DNA from: Adenophora triphylla var. japonica
Taxonomy: Eukaryota; Streptophyta; Magnoliopsida; Asterales; Campanulaceae
NCBI GenBank assembly: GCA_022495995.1
Contig: JAFEMH010000987.1
Coordinates: 1 to 64,000, forward strand
Direction of reading: 5' to 3'
DNA length: 64,000 nt
Shown: one piece after another, positions 1-11,660 of the stretch
Layout of the letters: the number at the start of each line of letters is the position of its first letter
Position numbering within the stretch: position 1 is the first letter of the stretch
The notes under the pieces: model-generated
Database searches by the model: none
Told to the model about the DNA's origin: nothing
What the model saw: only the letters and a program-made list of their open reading frames with translations
Made by a program: the position numbers and the translations under genes

Positions 1-17
1 CATTAGAGGAAGATAGG

Positions 18-1765
18 ATGAAATATCTTAAATTAGAAAGTACTCACTCAGCATTTACTTCTTCTCGTGGGATTAAGAGAAGAAGAAAGGAGATTGCGGT
101 TGCAAGTAAGAAGCATAAGGGATCATTCAATGATCATAAAGTCAAGAAATGCTTCTTTTGCAAGTACCTTACTCACATGAAGAACGACTACCATAAGTAT
201 CGCAAATAGCGAATTCAGAATGGTATGTCATTTGGTCTTATTTGTACTAAGGCAAATTTGGTTTTAATTCCTTAATATACATAGTGGTTGTATTTGGTGC
301 AACAACTCACATTAGTTCATGTATGCAGGGTTGCCTGAATTACCGAATTCCCAGTGAAGATGAGAAATACATCTATATGGAAGTTGGAAATCCGGTTGAA
401 GTTATGGGCATAGGGACTTTTAGATTAATGATAAGTACTTTCTTTTATTTTCTATTAAATAATACATTCATTGTACCATCTTTTTGATGGAATTTAATAT
501 CTATCACAATTTTTGGACAAGGAAGGTTACTCTTATTCTTTTGGTAATAATAAATGTGATCTTTATTTTAAATTTCAAACTTGTTGGTACTAGTACTTTG
601 TCATATATCGATAATCTTAATTTACTTGACACAGTCAAGAAAATGATTGAGTCCCATAATAATGAAACCAAAACTAAAGGCACTAGCAAAAGTTATCAAG
701 TGAAAATTCTTGTATTCTATGGCATAGGCATTTGGGTCATATCTCCAAAGGGAGAATTGATAAAGCTTATGTCAGAGGGAATCCTAAAACAACTTGATAC
801 TCCGGATAGAATCTTTTGCATTAAGTGTTTTAAAGAAAAATTTACAAACATTAAAGGAAATAGGATCTTTGAGAGTATCAAACGTCTTGGAACTAATTCA
901 TATGGACATTTGTGAACCATTCACTAAACCTTCATGGAATGGTCAACAATATTTCATTACGTTCATGGATAATTACTCTCGTTGTGGATACATTATTTTC
1001 TTCATGTGAAGTCTCAATCATTGGACATATTGGGTGAATAAACGTTCGGGTCCTTTATACACGCTATCTTGAAGAGTGTGGGATTGTCCCTCACTACACC
1101 ATGCCGGGCAAACCTAGCATAGTGTAGTGGAGAGACATAATAGAATCCTTAAGGATATGGTAAAAAGTATGTTTTCTTGTACTTCTTTACCTCACTCATT
1201 ATAGGAGATGCATTAAAGAACCGCTACTTATATTCTCAATAGAGCTGCTTCAAAGGCTACCAACAAAATTCTGTATGGACGTTAAGATCGTTGGTAGTTA
1301 CTTTGTAGGTTATGCTAAGAGATCTAGGGGATATAAATTTTATGACCCGAAAACTAGAACATTTTTCGAGACTGACAATGTTAGGTTCTTTGAGGATGTT
1401 GAATTTAGTGGGAGAAATAGTAATGATTTTGAATTTGAAGAGTTAGAGGAACCTTCCTCAAACTTTAGTTCCTGTTGGAAATCAAGTAATTGTACCTGAA
1501 ATTCAACAAAGAACATACAATTCAAAATAATATAGAGACTCCCGTAAATAACGGATAACATGAAAATGTTGGACATGAGGAAATTCAACAACCTCAAAAT
1601 AAGGATGAACCGGTACCCTTAAGGAGATCTACTAGAGAAAGAAGAAGTGCTATTCCGGATATTTATGATATGTATTTTGCAGAGAATGAGGACACCTTAG
1701 GTTTAGTGGGAGATGATCTAATCACCTTCCATGTAGTCATTAATAGTCCTAATTCTCATAAATAG
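18..1765 (+). pseudogene. Ty1/copia gag-pol relic
   Basis: This is a broken copia polyprotein spread over several frames. Seen in order: a damaged zinc-knuckle-like stretch (CFFCKYLTHMKNDYHK, about 150-200), a protease-like segment with GATTHIS (about 290), a gag-pre-integrase region, the start of an integrase core (ELIHMDICEPF and FITFMDNYSR, 890-990), then the integrase C-terminal part (VGYAKRSRGYKFYDP, about 1308-1352) and the linker with the typical PLRRSTRERRS stretch near 1615. It ends at a stop at 1763-1765. Reverse transcriptase and RNase H are absent and no LTR was found, so both ends are truncated or lie outside the window. The frame changes several times and stops are frequent, so it cannot be functional. 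Confidence 0.8.
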
Positions 1766-2100
1766 AACATCACGCCTGTGCAGTTTCTGATGACCTATTC
1801 AAGCTCATTTAAGCAGACTAACTACTGTTATTTAAACATTAATTTCCACATTATTATTTGTAAAAAATACAGTAACTATTTCAGTGTTGCCAAATCCAAA
1901 TGGTAACACTTGTGGCAACACCAGTGGCAACACTGGTTTGCAACACTTGGGACTACTTTCATGGCAACACATGATCTAACATTAACAATATTTTTCAAAA
2001 TTGTTAAAAAAAAAACATATAGACCATTTATTTAACTTATCATCCTTTTTTGAATTTGAGCAAGTCAAGCTGCTCAAGGCTATTCTTGTTGGTGTTGGGG
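1766..2100. other. non-coding stretch after the copia relic
   Basis: No coding region is supported. It is AT-rich and holds a short run of degenerate direct repeats around 1890-1960 (variants of GGCAACACTNGTGGCAACAC) and an A tract near 2007-2016. Its origin is unknown. Confidence 0.4.
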
Positions 2101-4929
2101 CTCTGCCATTTTTTTACCAGAGGGTTCAAATGATATTTACTATGAGTTGCTGAATGAGATGTTCGACAATGAGTCTAATGATGAGAATGCCAAGCCTGGT
2201 GAAGTGCCTTCAATTATTTCTACACTTTCTTTCTGGTGTGCCAGTCACCTTTACCTCAGCCTCCATTGCTAAAGCCTTCCCTACCCTTCCGTCAACCGGT
2301 CCCTCAACAGTTTCCACGAAGAATATTAAGTTGGCTTGGGCTCAGATCAGAGGTGATGAGCCCTTCGTAACTGGTGAGGGTAACGAGAAAGCAGACTTGG
2401 ACCCTTTAAACTAAGCTCTTGCTGAGATTGTTGACCGATGCGTCATTTGCCGGTCCAGATCACATCATTGTATCACGATGATCCAATTTGAAGCTATGGC
2501 TGCCATCCTATTGTAGAAGGAGTTCAACTGGTGTACATTCATTTATAATATCATTGTGGTTGCTTTCAAAATGTTTTACATGGAGAAGCCTCTAGCAGAG
2601 CAAACAAGGCTATGTCGTGTCGTTATCTACTTGTTAGCAGAGTGTTGAGGAAAAATCCTGCTATTCTTGCTGCTTCTGTTGGTCAGCCTTCATACCCTCG
2701 GTCTTGAGTAAAAACTTTTTATAAAGTTGACTTGGGAAAAATCTCTAAGGAGGCCACTACCACAACCAGAGAAGCCTCAACTGGTGCTCAGCCGGTTGAG
2801 AAGAAGAAGAAGAAGCCCTATAGGCCAAAGGTGAAGAAATCTACTAATCCTGAGTCCTCTCTAATGGATCCCTCTCTGCCGGTCATGAGGAAGGTAACCA
2901 ATGCCCCATCGGTCAGCACATCCAAGCCAGTTTTGCCCCTCAACCGATGGATCCTTCTACCTCCCCATCATTCAGACCCAATAAAACAGCCAGAAAGCAA
3001 GCTGTCCTACCCCAAGTCCAAAAATTTCCAGCCCCTTCTACCTCATCCTCCTTACCCAAATCCAAATCTATCAAAAAATCCCCCTCTCAGCTAACTAAAG
3101 AAAATGCAGAAAGAAAGAAGCTGATAGAGTCAGATATTACAAATTTTGTCCCCTTCATCCCTAAAAGGTTATTCTCTCACAACTTTATGACCGGTGAGTT
3201 ACTTATAACCGGCCATGCCTCAAACCCATTAGTTATAAAGTGTCAACCGATTAGAAACCCAACCTTCCACATCTACTATAATAACCCTTGGGCTATTCAA
3301 GACAAGCTTATCCCTTCACCCAACTAGGTTCATCCCATTGATCATCTACCCCCATTCTTCAGAAAATTACTCCAATTTCATGAGCTGCATAAGGATTATG
3401 TTCTTGTTGGTGATGTGTACAAATACGTTGATTTTAAGAACACTCACGAAGAGAAAGGCATCTACTTCAGCAAATACTGCCAATTAAGTCAGTTTGATGC
3501 CTCCTTATCCAAGCAGGATCTCTTTGAGACCCTACAACCGATACTGTGACTTGCTTCCCAATCTGTGTAATTCCATCTACCTTAATCAAGATCGGTTGCG
3601 TCAGGATATAATGGTTCATGCTGTGTGGACTGATTTTGCAATGCGGTATGAAGTCCAAGACACATTGAAAGAATCTGACCCCTACTAGTTGGGGAGATAT
3701 GAACTACCTGACGATCTACTTTCTCATTTGATGCTGAGCTTATCTCTTTGGGTCTTAGAAGAAATTAGTTGATCAGAAATATCATGGACCTAATTGAGAA
3801 TATGTTGGAAGTAAATAGAGAGTTGCCATCCATGGGAAATGTGAATTTAGCAAACTTCTTCTCTTCAGTCCACTCTAATAAAAATAAGTGGACTACCACA
3901 ACCGATGAAGAGATAGAGGATTTATTCAAAGATGGTGATGAGGATGTTGAAGATGATTTTGATGATAGTGATCATTCTAGCTGCAGTTCCAACACTAGTG
4001 GCCCTGTTGAACAAAGGAATGTGGATTTTGTGACTCCTCAACCGATGACACCGGTCAGGAGATTAGGAGGGGGCTTAACCGATACATCACCGGTTACAAG
4101 CCACAGAGGATGTGATGACTTATGTGTTGCCTCATTGGTTAAACCACCGGTTGAGATGCCCTCAACAGATGCATTTGCTGAACCGGTTGAGGAGGAGAAG
4201 CTTGCTGCGGCTGATGATATTCAACTATTAGAGGCAATGGCGAAGAGTTTTGAAAGTGAATTGGATCTACAACGGTCATCTGCAAAAGAGTTATCCACTC
4301 AAGCTGCCATTCAGGTCAGTCTTCTTGTCAGTTAAGCTAGTGTCCAGCTGAAGGGTAAATCTGTTGAAGAGGTTGATCCAATTTTTGAGGAGGAGGATCC
4401 AAAACTTTCTGCTTTCTTTGAAGAGGATGATGCTATAGAGTTTCATACACCTAAGCCCTTTTAACATGATCCATTTGATACTGCTCATCCTCCTACTGAC
4501 TTTGACTTCTCAGTGGACCAAAAAGATTTAATGTCCACCAAAAATTACTACACTTCTAAAGCTTCAATTCCCCGGTTGTCAAACGGGATGTTCTTATTTG
4601 ATGTTCATGAGAAATTCAGCAGTCACAGCCGTCTACAACCAATCCCCATGCCTCCATCCTTAGTCGATGAGCTTCAACGCAAAAGGAGGTAGGATAGACT
4701 GCAAACTTTTATGGATGTGGTTGAGACAATGAAAGTGGGTGCTCCTCCTGTTGATACACCTCCTCTCCAGACCAACTTGAGATTTCAAACTCCCAGAATC
4801 TTATGATTGAAGAAAAGAGTTGCTCCTCCTAGAAATGCTAAATCTATTCCTGGAAAGGCTGAGCAGCAACTGATCCTGGACTTCTCTGCCAAACGGTTAT
4901 ACTATATTCCTTCTCAACAAGCTCGATAA
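2101..4929 (+). pseudogene. unrecognised multi-frame coding relic
   Basis: I do not recognise this family. Codon-like conservation can be followed through several frames with in-frame stops. It has a lysine/proline-rich part (2732-3090), then a segment containing FVPFIPKRLFSHNFMTGELL (about 3140-3200) that continues past a TAG near 3326 as a readable stretch to about 3548. An acidic segment follows (3769-4335, run of D/E near 3930-3970), with readable blocks up to a stop at 4927-4929. The DNA is unusually rich in CCGGTT, ACCGGT and CGGTCA, mostly encoding PV. There is no retroviral motif, signal peptide or membrane helix. It lies between two retrotransposon relics, so it may be an extra ORF of an old LTR retrotransposon, but that is inference. 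Confidence 0.4.
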
Positions 4930-5029
4930 GGCTCAATCAAGATTTCCGGTCAAATGGTTCAACGATTACCTCGACCGATTGAATCTTCCCTTCAAACTGA
5001 CAACCTTTTTATCCGTTATTTGGCTATCA

Positions 5030-6254
5030 ACGGTCGCAGAAACTATGCAAGATCAAGCCGGATTGGTCCCTGCAAGTAAAGGAAGAAATTGAGAAGATGC
5101 TTTGCGTCGTCTTCATTAGAGTGATCGAGTACACGACTTGGCTCTCAAACATCGTGACCGTCACCAAAGTCAAAGGAAAGGTATGATGCTGCGTAGACTT
5201 CCGAGACCTCAACAATGCCAGCCCGAAGGATGATTTTCCATTGCCCAACATCGACATGCTGGTCGACACCACGGCCAATTTCGAAGTAAAATCCTTTGTA
5301 GATGGTTTCGCTGGATACTACCAGATCAATATGTCTGAACAAGATCAGGCCAAGACTGCCTTCACCATTCCATGAGGAACATACTGTTAAACGGTCATGT
5401 CGTTTGTCTTAAAGAATGTCGGGGCTACCTACCAAAGGGATGCAGCCACCCTCTTTCATGACATGATCCACAAAGAGATCGAAGTGTACGTAGACGACAT
5501 GATCATACACTCCAAAGGATCTGACATGCAGCACATGATACACTTGAGAAAGTTCTTCAATCGACTCAGAAAGCACTCCATGAGACTGAACCCTGCAAAG
5601 TGCATATTCACCGTAAAACGAGGCAAAGTACTAGGGTACATGGTCACGGAAAGAGGCATCGAAGCTGACCCCCCGAAAATCAAGGCCATCATTGACATGA
5701 AACCTCCGCAAACACTGACAATAGTGAAAAGTTTCATGGGAAGACTTCAGTACATCAGTCGCTTTGTGAACCAGCTGACATCTTTCTGTGAGCCAATCTT
5801 TAGATGAAGAAAAATGCTGATATCGAATGGAACGCTGAATGCCAAGAAGCTTACGAGAAAATCAAGACGTACTTGGTAAACCCCCCGATCCTATGCCCAC
5901 CGCATGAAGATAAGCCACTCCTCCTATACATGACTGTGACTGATACGTCAATTAGGGCTATGCTGGCGAAAGAGAAGAAGGATTCAAAAGTTAAGAACGC
6001 AATCTACTTCGTGAGCCAAAAACTTCAAGGAAGCGAAACTCAACTACTCAGCCTTAGAAAAAACCTGTACCGCCTTGGTATTGGTAGTCAGAAAGCTGAA
6101 ACACTACATGCAATCCCATTCATACTCCTGGTCTTCAAGATGGATTCAGTCAAATATCTCTTCGATAAGCCATCATTATCAATGAGACTAGCTAAGTGGT
6201 CATTCTTCCTGGCTGAGTTCGACATCAAGTACAATGATGGAAGAAAATCCCACG
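5030..6254 (+). pseudogene. Ty3/gypsy (Tat-like) RT and RNase H relic
   Basis: This is a polymerase fragment closely similar in order and motifs to the pol of elements A and B. It begins within the reverse transcriptase (WSLQVKEEIEKM), has the CCVDFRDLN block and YVDDMI active site at about 5488-5505, and runs into the RNase H domain (YLVNPPILCPPHEDKPLLLY). It is broken by stops near 5186, 5374 and 5388 and by a frameshift at about 5805. It stops abruptly at 6254, within the codons that follow AEFDIKY, where element D is inserted. No LTR or integrase of this copy is present. Confidence 0.85.
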
Positions 6255-7775
6255 TGTAATAAAACCTTGCAAGTATACAAGTACCGAAGTACAGTGTATA
6301 AAAGTAAGGGTCAAACCATAGAGACTTGTGTGAATAGCAAGTGAATTTAATTAATGTAAAATTAAACAAGGGGATTTTGATTTGATTGATTAAACTAAAA
6401 TAATAAATAAATTAAACTAATGAAAAATAAAACAGAAATTGAAATCAAGAATGACAAGGATTCACGGATTGGGTTTCACAACTATCTCCTTCCTATGCTG
6501 ATTTATAAAAACAATTACTAATCTTGTTCAAGAAATCGTTCACTTTAATAAGAGTTGGGACGGTTAGATGGCCGGATTGCAACCCTATTATTACATCTAT
6601 GTGTTGTTTTCCGCTAGGTCTACAAAACACACAAGTAATACATTAAAATCCAAGGAACAATTGATTTTAGATCCTTTTGATTTCCGCTAGGTCTTCAATT
6701 AAATCTATTCAATGAAATCAAGGTCAATGTAAAAACTATCCACGCTAGTGCAATAATTTAAACCCTAATAATTTAAAGACCAATAATATCTATCTATATT
6801 GTTGAAATCTAAAAACGAATTAATCCAATTCCATTGAACAAGAACAAGAAAAGTATGGAAGAATTAAAACATTACTAGCATAGGATTTTAATAGTCGTTA
6901 CATCCAATCCATGAATAAATAAAGTTAGCTACTCATATTCAAAATAAAATTACAGAATTAAAATAAAGAAACATAAACCTGGACTTCGAATTGTAAAAAA
7001 CAATGGAGTTAATTGATGAAGTTGTTGTGCTTCAAGAGAAGGAATCATCCATTAAAACATAAAAACCAAAACCCTAAATACTGTTTGCTATAAATACCAG
7101 AGCTCCAGCGTGCAACAGGCCCTAAAACCAAGCCCAAACCGTGAGCAATCCGGCCCAAATAGCCTTTATTCTCCCAAATCCGTGCACAATCCGTCAGAAT
7201 TTGCCCCTCAATCCGCCCAGATCCGGCCACAAACTGCCTTTGTGCGATCGCCTTTGTTTGGTCGCGCGGTCGCACCAACTTACTGGAAAAATGGGGCATT
7301 CACCCCCTTGCTGCGCGCAGTCGATCAGCCCTGCAAGTCAGCTTCCTCGGCTATGGCCCTCATTCCTCAGCCATCAAATGCCTTTTGTCGGCCATGCCTT
7401 GCTACTCTCTCGGCCAGCTGCAGTTTCTCTCGGCCAGCAGTTCCCAGCCTTGGCCGGCCACAATAATACTTCCAACTGCAGCCTTCCACTTCCAATAATT
7501 TCAATGTAGCCCCTGACCTTTACTCTCTTTCACTTTGGTCCCTCATTTTACAGTAACTTTCACTTTAGCCCTTGAACTTCATAATTTCAGTTTAGTCCCA
7601 CATTTTCCAGAATTGCAATTTGGTCCCAAAACTTCCAAAGTATGCTCAAATCATCTATTTTCAGCATTGTTGCACATCAACCCCTGAACTATCAAAACAC
7701 TAACAAACATATCAAATTCCCAATGTTTTGAGAACCAAATAAACTTGGAAACATATCTTTTGGATGGGTAAAACA
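6255..7775 (-). mobile_element. element D (Athila-like) 3' LTR, first part
   Basis: Read on the minus strand, an LTR starts with TGATGGATGTGG at 55928, is interrupted by element A between 55914 and 7775, and ends at 6255 with TTATTACA. The total without the insertion is about 1.5 kb. Support: the LTR start lies directly after a polypurine tract (AAGTTTGGGGG on the minus strand) at 55931-55950, and the LTR end lies exactly where the gypsy relic stops. The flanking bases CCACG (6250-6254) would be one target duplication; the other copy is outside the window. Assignment to Athila-like rests on recalled similarity of the 3'-UTR sequence and is moderate. Several open frames between 7045 and 7509 appear to be chance. 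Confidence 0.65.
7088..7290 (-). promoter_or_regulatory. possible U3/R promoter region of element D
   Basis: On the minus strand two CG-rich stretches (a GCGACCGCGC core and GCGATCGC, about 7239-7290) lie upstream of TATTTATAG (7088-7097). The TATA-like string reads equally well on the plus strand (CTATAAATA), so orientation is uncertain. Confidence 0.3.
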
Positions 7776-9654
7776 TGTAAGTGCTCCAATTTGAGTTGTT
7801 AGTATTTTCGTTAGAAAACTAACGAAAATCCTAACATCCTTAACATTTCTAACAAGATCTAACTTTTCTAACAAAGCAAGGGTAAGTTAGGAATTGCTAT
7901 TTGAGGATGGACAAGGAAAAGAATCTCACAAATGGTGAATTTCCGGAACTGGAAGCTGCTGGAACTGCAGCTGGTTGAGTATTTGAAAAATATATTCCTC
8001 TTGTCCAAAGCCTGGAGCAGCATTTAATGAACAGTGCACGCTGACAGACCCATCCGCGCCGATGCTTTTGAAGTTTCCAGAGGCCAATAAATAGAGCCCC
8101 TCAGTCTCAGAAAAAACAGGAAGAACAAGTCACTCACACAGCACCTTGGCGAAAATATTATAGAAAACAGTGGGAATTCCTTTGAATTGCCACCTTTTTC
8201 TTAATCATTTTCCCAAATCTCACTCACTAAACACTCTCAAACTCAAGTCTCAAACATAAATCCAAGGAAGATAGGATACCACCATTGGTAAACCCTCCTT
8301 CTCCTTACCTTAAACCTCCCTCATCCATGCATGCATCTCACATTTCAAAGATGTAACTTGTTTGTTGTCCATCCCTTGCCCTAGATCCAAGAGGATCTCC
8401 ATGGAAGTTCATCTCCATGGATGATCTTCTATAAGGTTCAACATTCCTTCTAAATTGTTGTCTTTTATCTTACATAAAATAGTTGTTACTTGACCTAAAA
8501 GTGTGGTCACCTTGGAGCTCATCTCCATGGATGATCATACTAAATGGTCCATGTTCTCATTTCATGTCATTAATCTTTGTTTGACCTAAAATGAATTCAT
8601 CTTGGAATAAATTTCCATGGATGACCATTTTAAAAGGTCCAAATTATTTCTTACTTACTTGAAAGTGTTTTCCAAAAATCAATTTTCACAACATAAATCT
8701 TTATTTCAAGATTAAATCTCACCTTCCCAAGCAAATGAAATGCTTCAAGTCCTAATGTACCCTAAGGATGGCTTGATATAGTAGATCACCACTAAACATG
8801 TCTAGTGATCATTAATCAAAGCCTAAGGAAATGGGGACAAGCATGGATGCAAAACCCTTAAAATCACATTTTCCTTCAAGAACATATTGCTGTCCAGTAG
8901 CATTGTTCTGAGACCTCAGTCCATTTTCCTATTTTTTGGACACAGTAAAACTTGGAATTTGGTGTTGACTATAAAATACTTTTTGTATCCAACATCCATA
9001 GGATTCCAGAAATATTTTTACTTTATTTTTTACGTGAGTATAACTCCTTTTTTCAAATTATTTTCCAAAGGTTAGTTTAGCAGTCTCTGGAAATCCAGAT
9101 TTCATATCTGTGATTTCCAGAAGGTTTTGGTCCATCAAATCATCTCCAATCATAAAAATATTTTGCATTAATCTTATTTAAGATGTTTTGAACAATTTTT
9201 ATTCTCTGACTTTCCCCAGATTCTGAGATTTTAATGCTCTTAAATCCATTTTAAAATCAAGTATCCACTGTTTTTTTCATTCTGGCAGAATTGACTTTCA
9301 ACTTCAAGGAGTCTTTTGAGCACCAAAACTCAACCCTAAAATCACACCAAAAATCATGGGACTTGTTTAATGTCTTACAAAGAGTTATCAATTTTTATTT
9401 TTCTCAGTTTACATTTATTTTAAATAAAGAAACACAAACACACACACATACAAATGGTTTTTAAGCTAGGAAGACTCGTTTTACGAGGCACTCCGGGTGA
9501 ACCCTAACGTTCTTCCCGGAGTGTAACGTGACCTCCGAACCCAAATCTCTCATTTTGGGCATTTTTCAAAGTTTTGGCCCTTAAAATAAAAATGGCGTGG
9601 CGACTCCGTTTTTGATTTTCAAAAAAGAAAAATTTCGGTGGGCACATCATCACA
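7776..9654 (+). repeat. element A 5' LTR
   Basis: The LTR is 1879 bp, starts TG and ends CA, and pairs with 54034-55913. Differences by eye are roughly 2 percent. Between about 8390 and 8640 it carries three degenerate copies of a block with CTCCATGGATGA and GGTCCA or GGTTCA. Near its 3' end TGGCGACTCCGTT (9598-9610) repeats the first 13 bases of the PBS. Confidence 0.9.
8051..8094 (+). promoter_or_regulatory. decayed CG box and TATA box, A 5' LTR
   Basis: CATCCGCGCCGATG (8051-8064) is a one-mismatch version of the perfect palindrome in the 3' LTR. CAATAAATAG (8085-8094) stands where the 3' LTR has CTATAAATAG. Both promoter parts are mutated in this copy, so transcription from it may be weak. 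Confidence 0.6.
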
Positions 9655-9655
9655 G

Positions 9656-9673
9656 TGGCGACTCCGTTGGGGA
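9656..9673 (+). other. element A primer-binding site
   Basis: TGGCGACTCCGTTGGGGA lies two bases after the LTR end and begins with the TGG that pairs with a tRNA CCA end. The same sequence, with one or two changes, follows the LTRs of B and E. Which tRNA it matches I cannot verify. Confidence 0.8.
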
Positions 9674-9908
9674 TTAAAATAAGCTTTATCTTTAAAAAAA
9701 AAGGAATAAAAAAAATGGTATTTGGTATATAGGTGAAAACCATTAAACTTCCCGTTAACGCCTCCTAACACGAGTCGGGGATAAATTGTGGTTTAACAAT
9801 CCCACGTACCGGTATCATTCTTTTCAAAAAAAAAAAAAAAAAAAAAAAAGCTTTTGTGGGTCAAACTTCCGTCCCGATATTTGAAACCATTTGTACTGTG
9901 TGTGTTGG
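9674..9908 (+). other. element A leader, part 1
   Basis: This is untranslated leader up to the insertion of B. The block at about 9736-9817 (TTTAACAATCCCACGTACC) has a close counterpart in B at about 11722-11808. A run of about 24 A residues starts near 9826. Confidence 0.6.
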
Positions 9909-10149
9909 TGTAAGTACCCAAATCTGGCTCATGCCTTCCGGTTAAATTTCCCGGCAATTTCGGTAAGTTTCCCGGTAATTCCCCGGACCTTCCTAGTGTT
10001 CCGGAAATATTCCGGAACTGTTCCAAATCATATATGGACTGAAAGGGAAGCTTCCCAATTAAGAAACACGTTTTTCTTAATTGGGAAAACTTCTAGAATT
10101 TTCCACCTTGCATGGTTCTAGAAACATGCTGAGTCACAAGGGATAATGT

Positions 10150-10221
10150 CGTACGGCTGCATTAGCTCAAGGTCTCTGGCCGCACGGCTTCATTGGCCTT
10201 ATCCAGACTGCCTATAAATAG
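10150..10221 (+). promoter_or_regulatory. CG boxes and TATA box, B 5' LTR
   Basis: CGTACGG (from 10150) and CCGCACGG (10180-10187, followed by CTTCATTGGCC) lie upstream of CTATAAATAG (10212-10221). The second box is 24 bp from the TATA box. A CT-rich leader follows. Confidence 0.7.
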
Positions 10222-10539
10222 AGCCCTCCTCTACCCATTTTAACAACAACCACAATACCATCACACACATATAATACGAAGAAAATCCTCCCAAGAGCTG
10301 CTGGAAGTCCAAGAAGGTGAAGAAGAAGTCCAAGAAGCTACCTCCCTCCTCCTTGAAGATCCCAAGATCAATTCCTCCTCCTAGCTCCGTCCAAAGAAGA
10401 AGAGGAAGCCATTGGTAACCTCGCACGCCCTAAACTTGCATCCTAATTGCTTTATGTGATCCTAATTGCTCATTGCATTCCATATAATTGCTATTATCTT
10501 GTTTGGGACTTGGTAGATTAAAGATCATATCTTTATACC

Positions 10540-10935
10540 CCCTTTCCCCCTTTGCATGCATTAGGCATCCTTTGCCATTAAAGATGTAATCTTTTGAATC
10601 AAAGGTGCATCCTTTGCACCTAAAAACCCTATTTTTACATAAAAATATCATCTTCATGCATCATTTGCATATAAAAATCCAATCTTTATGATAAAAATGC
10701 ATCCTTTGCATATGAAATCCTTTTTCAAGCATCCTTTGCATTAAAGATCATATCTTTATCCCAAATTAGCATCCTATGCTTTTCAAAATGCAATCTTTAT
10801 GCATCCTTTGCATATTTAAATCTCAATTTCATCATAAAAATGCATCCTTTGCATAAAAATCATGTCTTTATGCATCCTTTGCAAATAAAGATCATTTCTT
10901 TAAATCAAATGCATCCTTTGCAACCCAAAAATGTC
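10540..10935 (+). repeat. GCATCCTTTGCA / AAAGATNNNATCTTT array in B 5' LTR
   Basis: About a dozen copies of GCATCCTTTGCA alternate with short inverted repeats of the form AAAGAT-n-ATCTTT. The same array is in the 3' LTR (about 26865-27235), and a diverged version is in solo LTR F. It lies downstream of the TATA box, so it would be transcribed. Confidence 0.75.
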
Positions 10936-11642
10936 ATCTTTTTACTAAAAATGCCATTTTTACATGCATTCCCCCCCATGTCCCCATTAGCAACCTTGGA
11001 ACGGACCGGTGTAAAAGATCCTATCTTTACATCATTCCTTCCATAAAGGTTTCATAATTTCTTTAGAAAGGGACAACCTTGAACCCTATATCTCCGATTA
11101 TCACTTAAGATGAGTATGAAGCATCCATATGAGCTCGACCGTCTTAAAGTGTAGGATTGATGGGCTAAGGACCCTCCTTTTCTAAAGAACCTCATCTTTG
11201 ACTATAAAGAGAGTCATTCTCTCGATCATGCAAGTCCCGAGGTTAAAAATGCAATGATCACAAGTCCAAGATGAGGACGGGATCATAATCCCGAATACAT
11301 AAAATCCAAGAAATCCCGAGCGACAACCAACAAATGGTTTGTACGTCCGGAAGACGACTTGGGACATTCCCTCCCTTATTTTCAAACACATGCACACAAG
11401 AAAGCACGCAAGCAAGCACGATTAATGGGATCTTGGGAGACTTGTTCCGGCAAGGCACCTTGGGTGAACGACGATCCGTTCTTCCCAAGGGGTAACTTAA
11501 CCTCCGAACCCATAAAACCTTTTTTTCAAAGTTTTGAGGTAATCAAAATGGCGTGGCGACTCCGTTTTTCAAATTAAATCGGATGTCTTCAAACTAGCGT
11601 GAATTTCCAATAAACAAAAATTTGGGGCACACATTCACAGTT

Positions 11643-11660
11643 TGGCGACTCCGCTGGGGA
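11643..11660 (+). other. element B primer-binding site
   Basis: TGGCGACTCCGCTGGGGA begins three bases after the LTR end. It differs from the PBS of A at one base. Confidence 0.8.

Larger units (their letters stand above)
9909..11639 (+). repeat. element B 5' LTR
   Basis: The LTR is 1731 bp. It pairs with 26221-27948 with about two dozen substitutions and a few small indels. The last 90 bases contain TGGCGACTCCG (11554-11564), a copy of the first bases of the PBS. The start TGTAAGTACCCAAATC is shared with solo LTR F and, in part, with E. Confidence 0.92.

Noticed and set aside
7045..7509. Three overlapping open frames in the D LTR
   Set aside because: They lie in a GC-richer part of an LTR and have low-complexity composition and no recognised motif.
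9656..9673. Possible tRNA gene fragment
   Set aside because: The sequence follows directly after an LTR end and recurs after other LTRs, so it is a primer-binding site; no cloverleaf is present around it.
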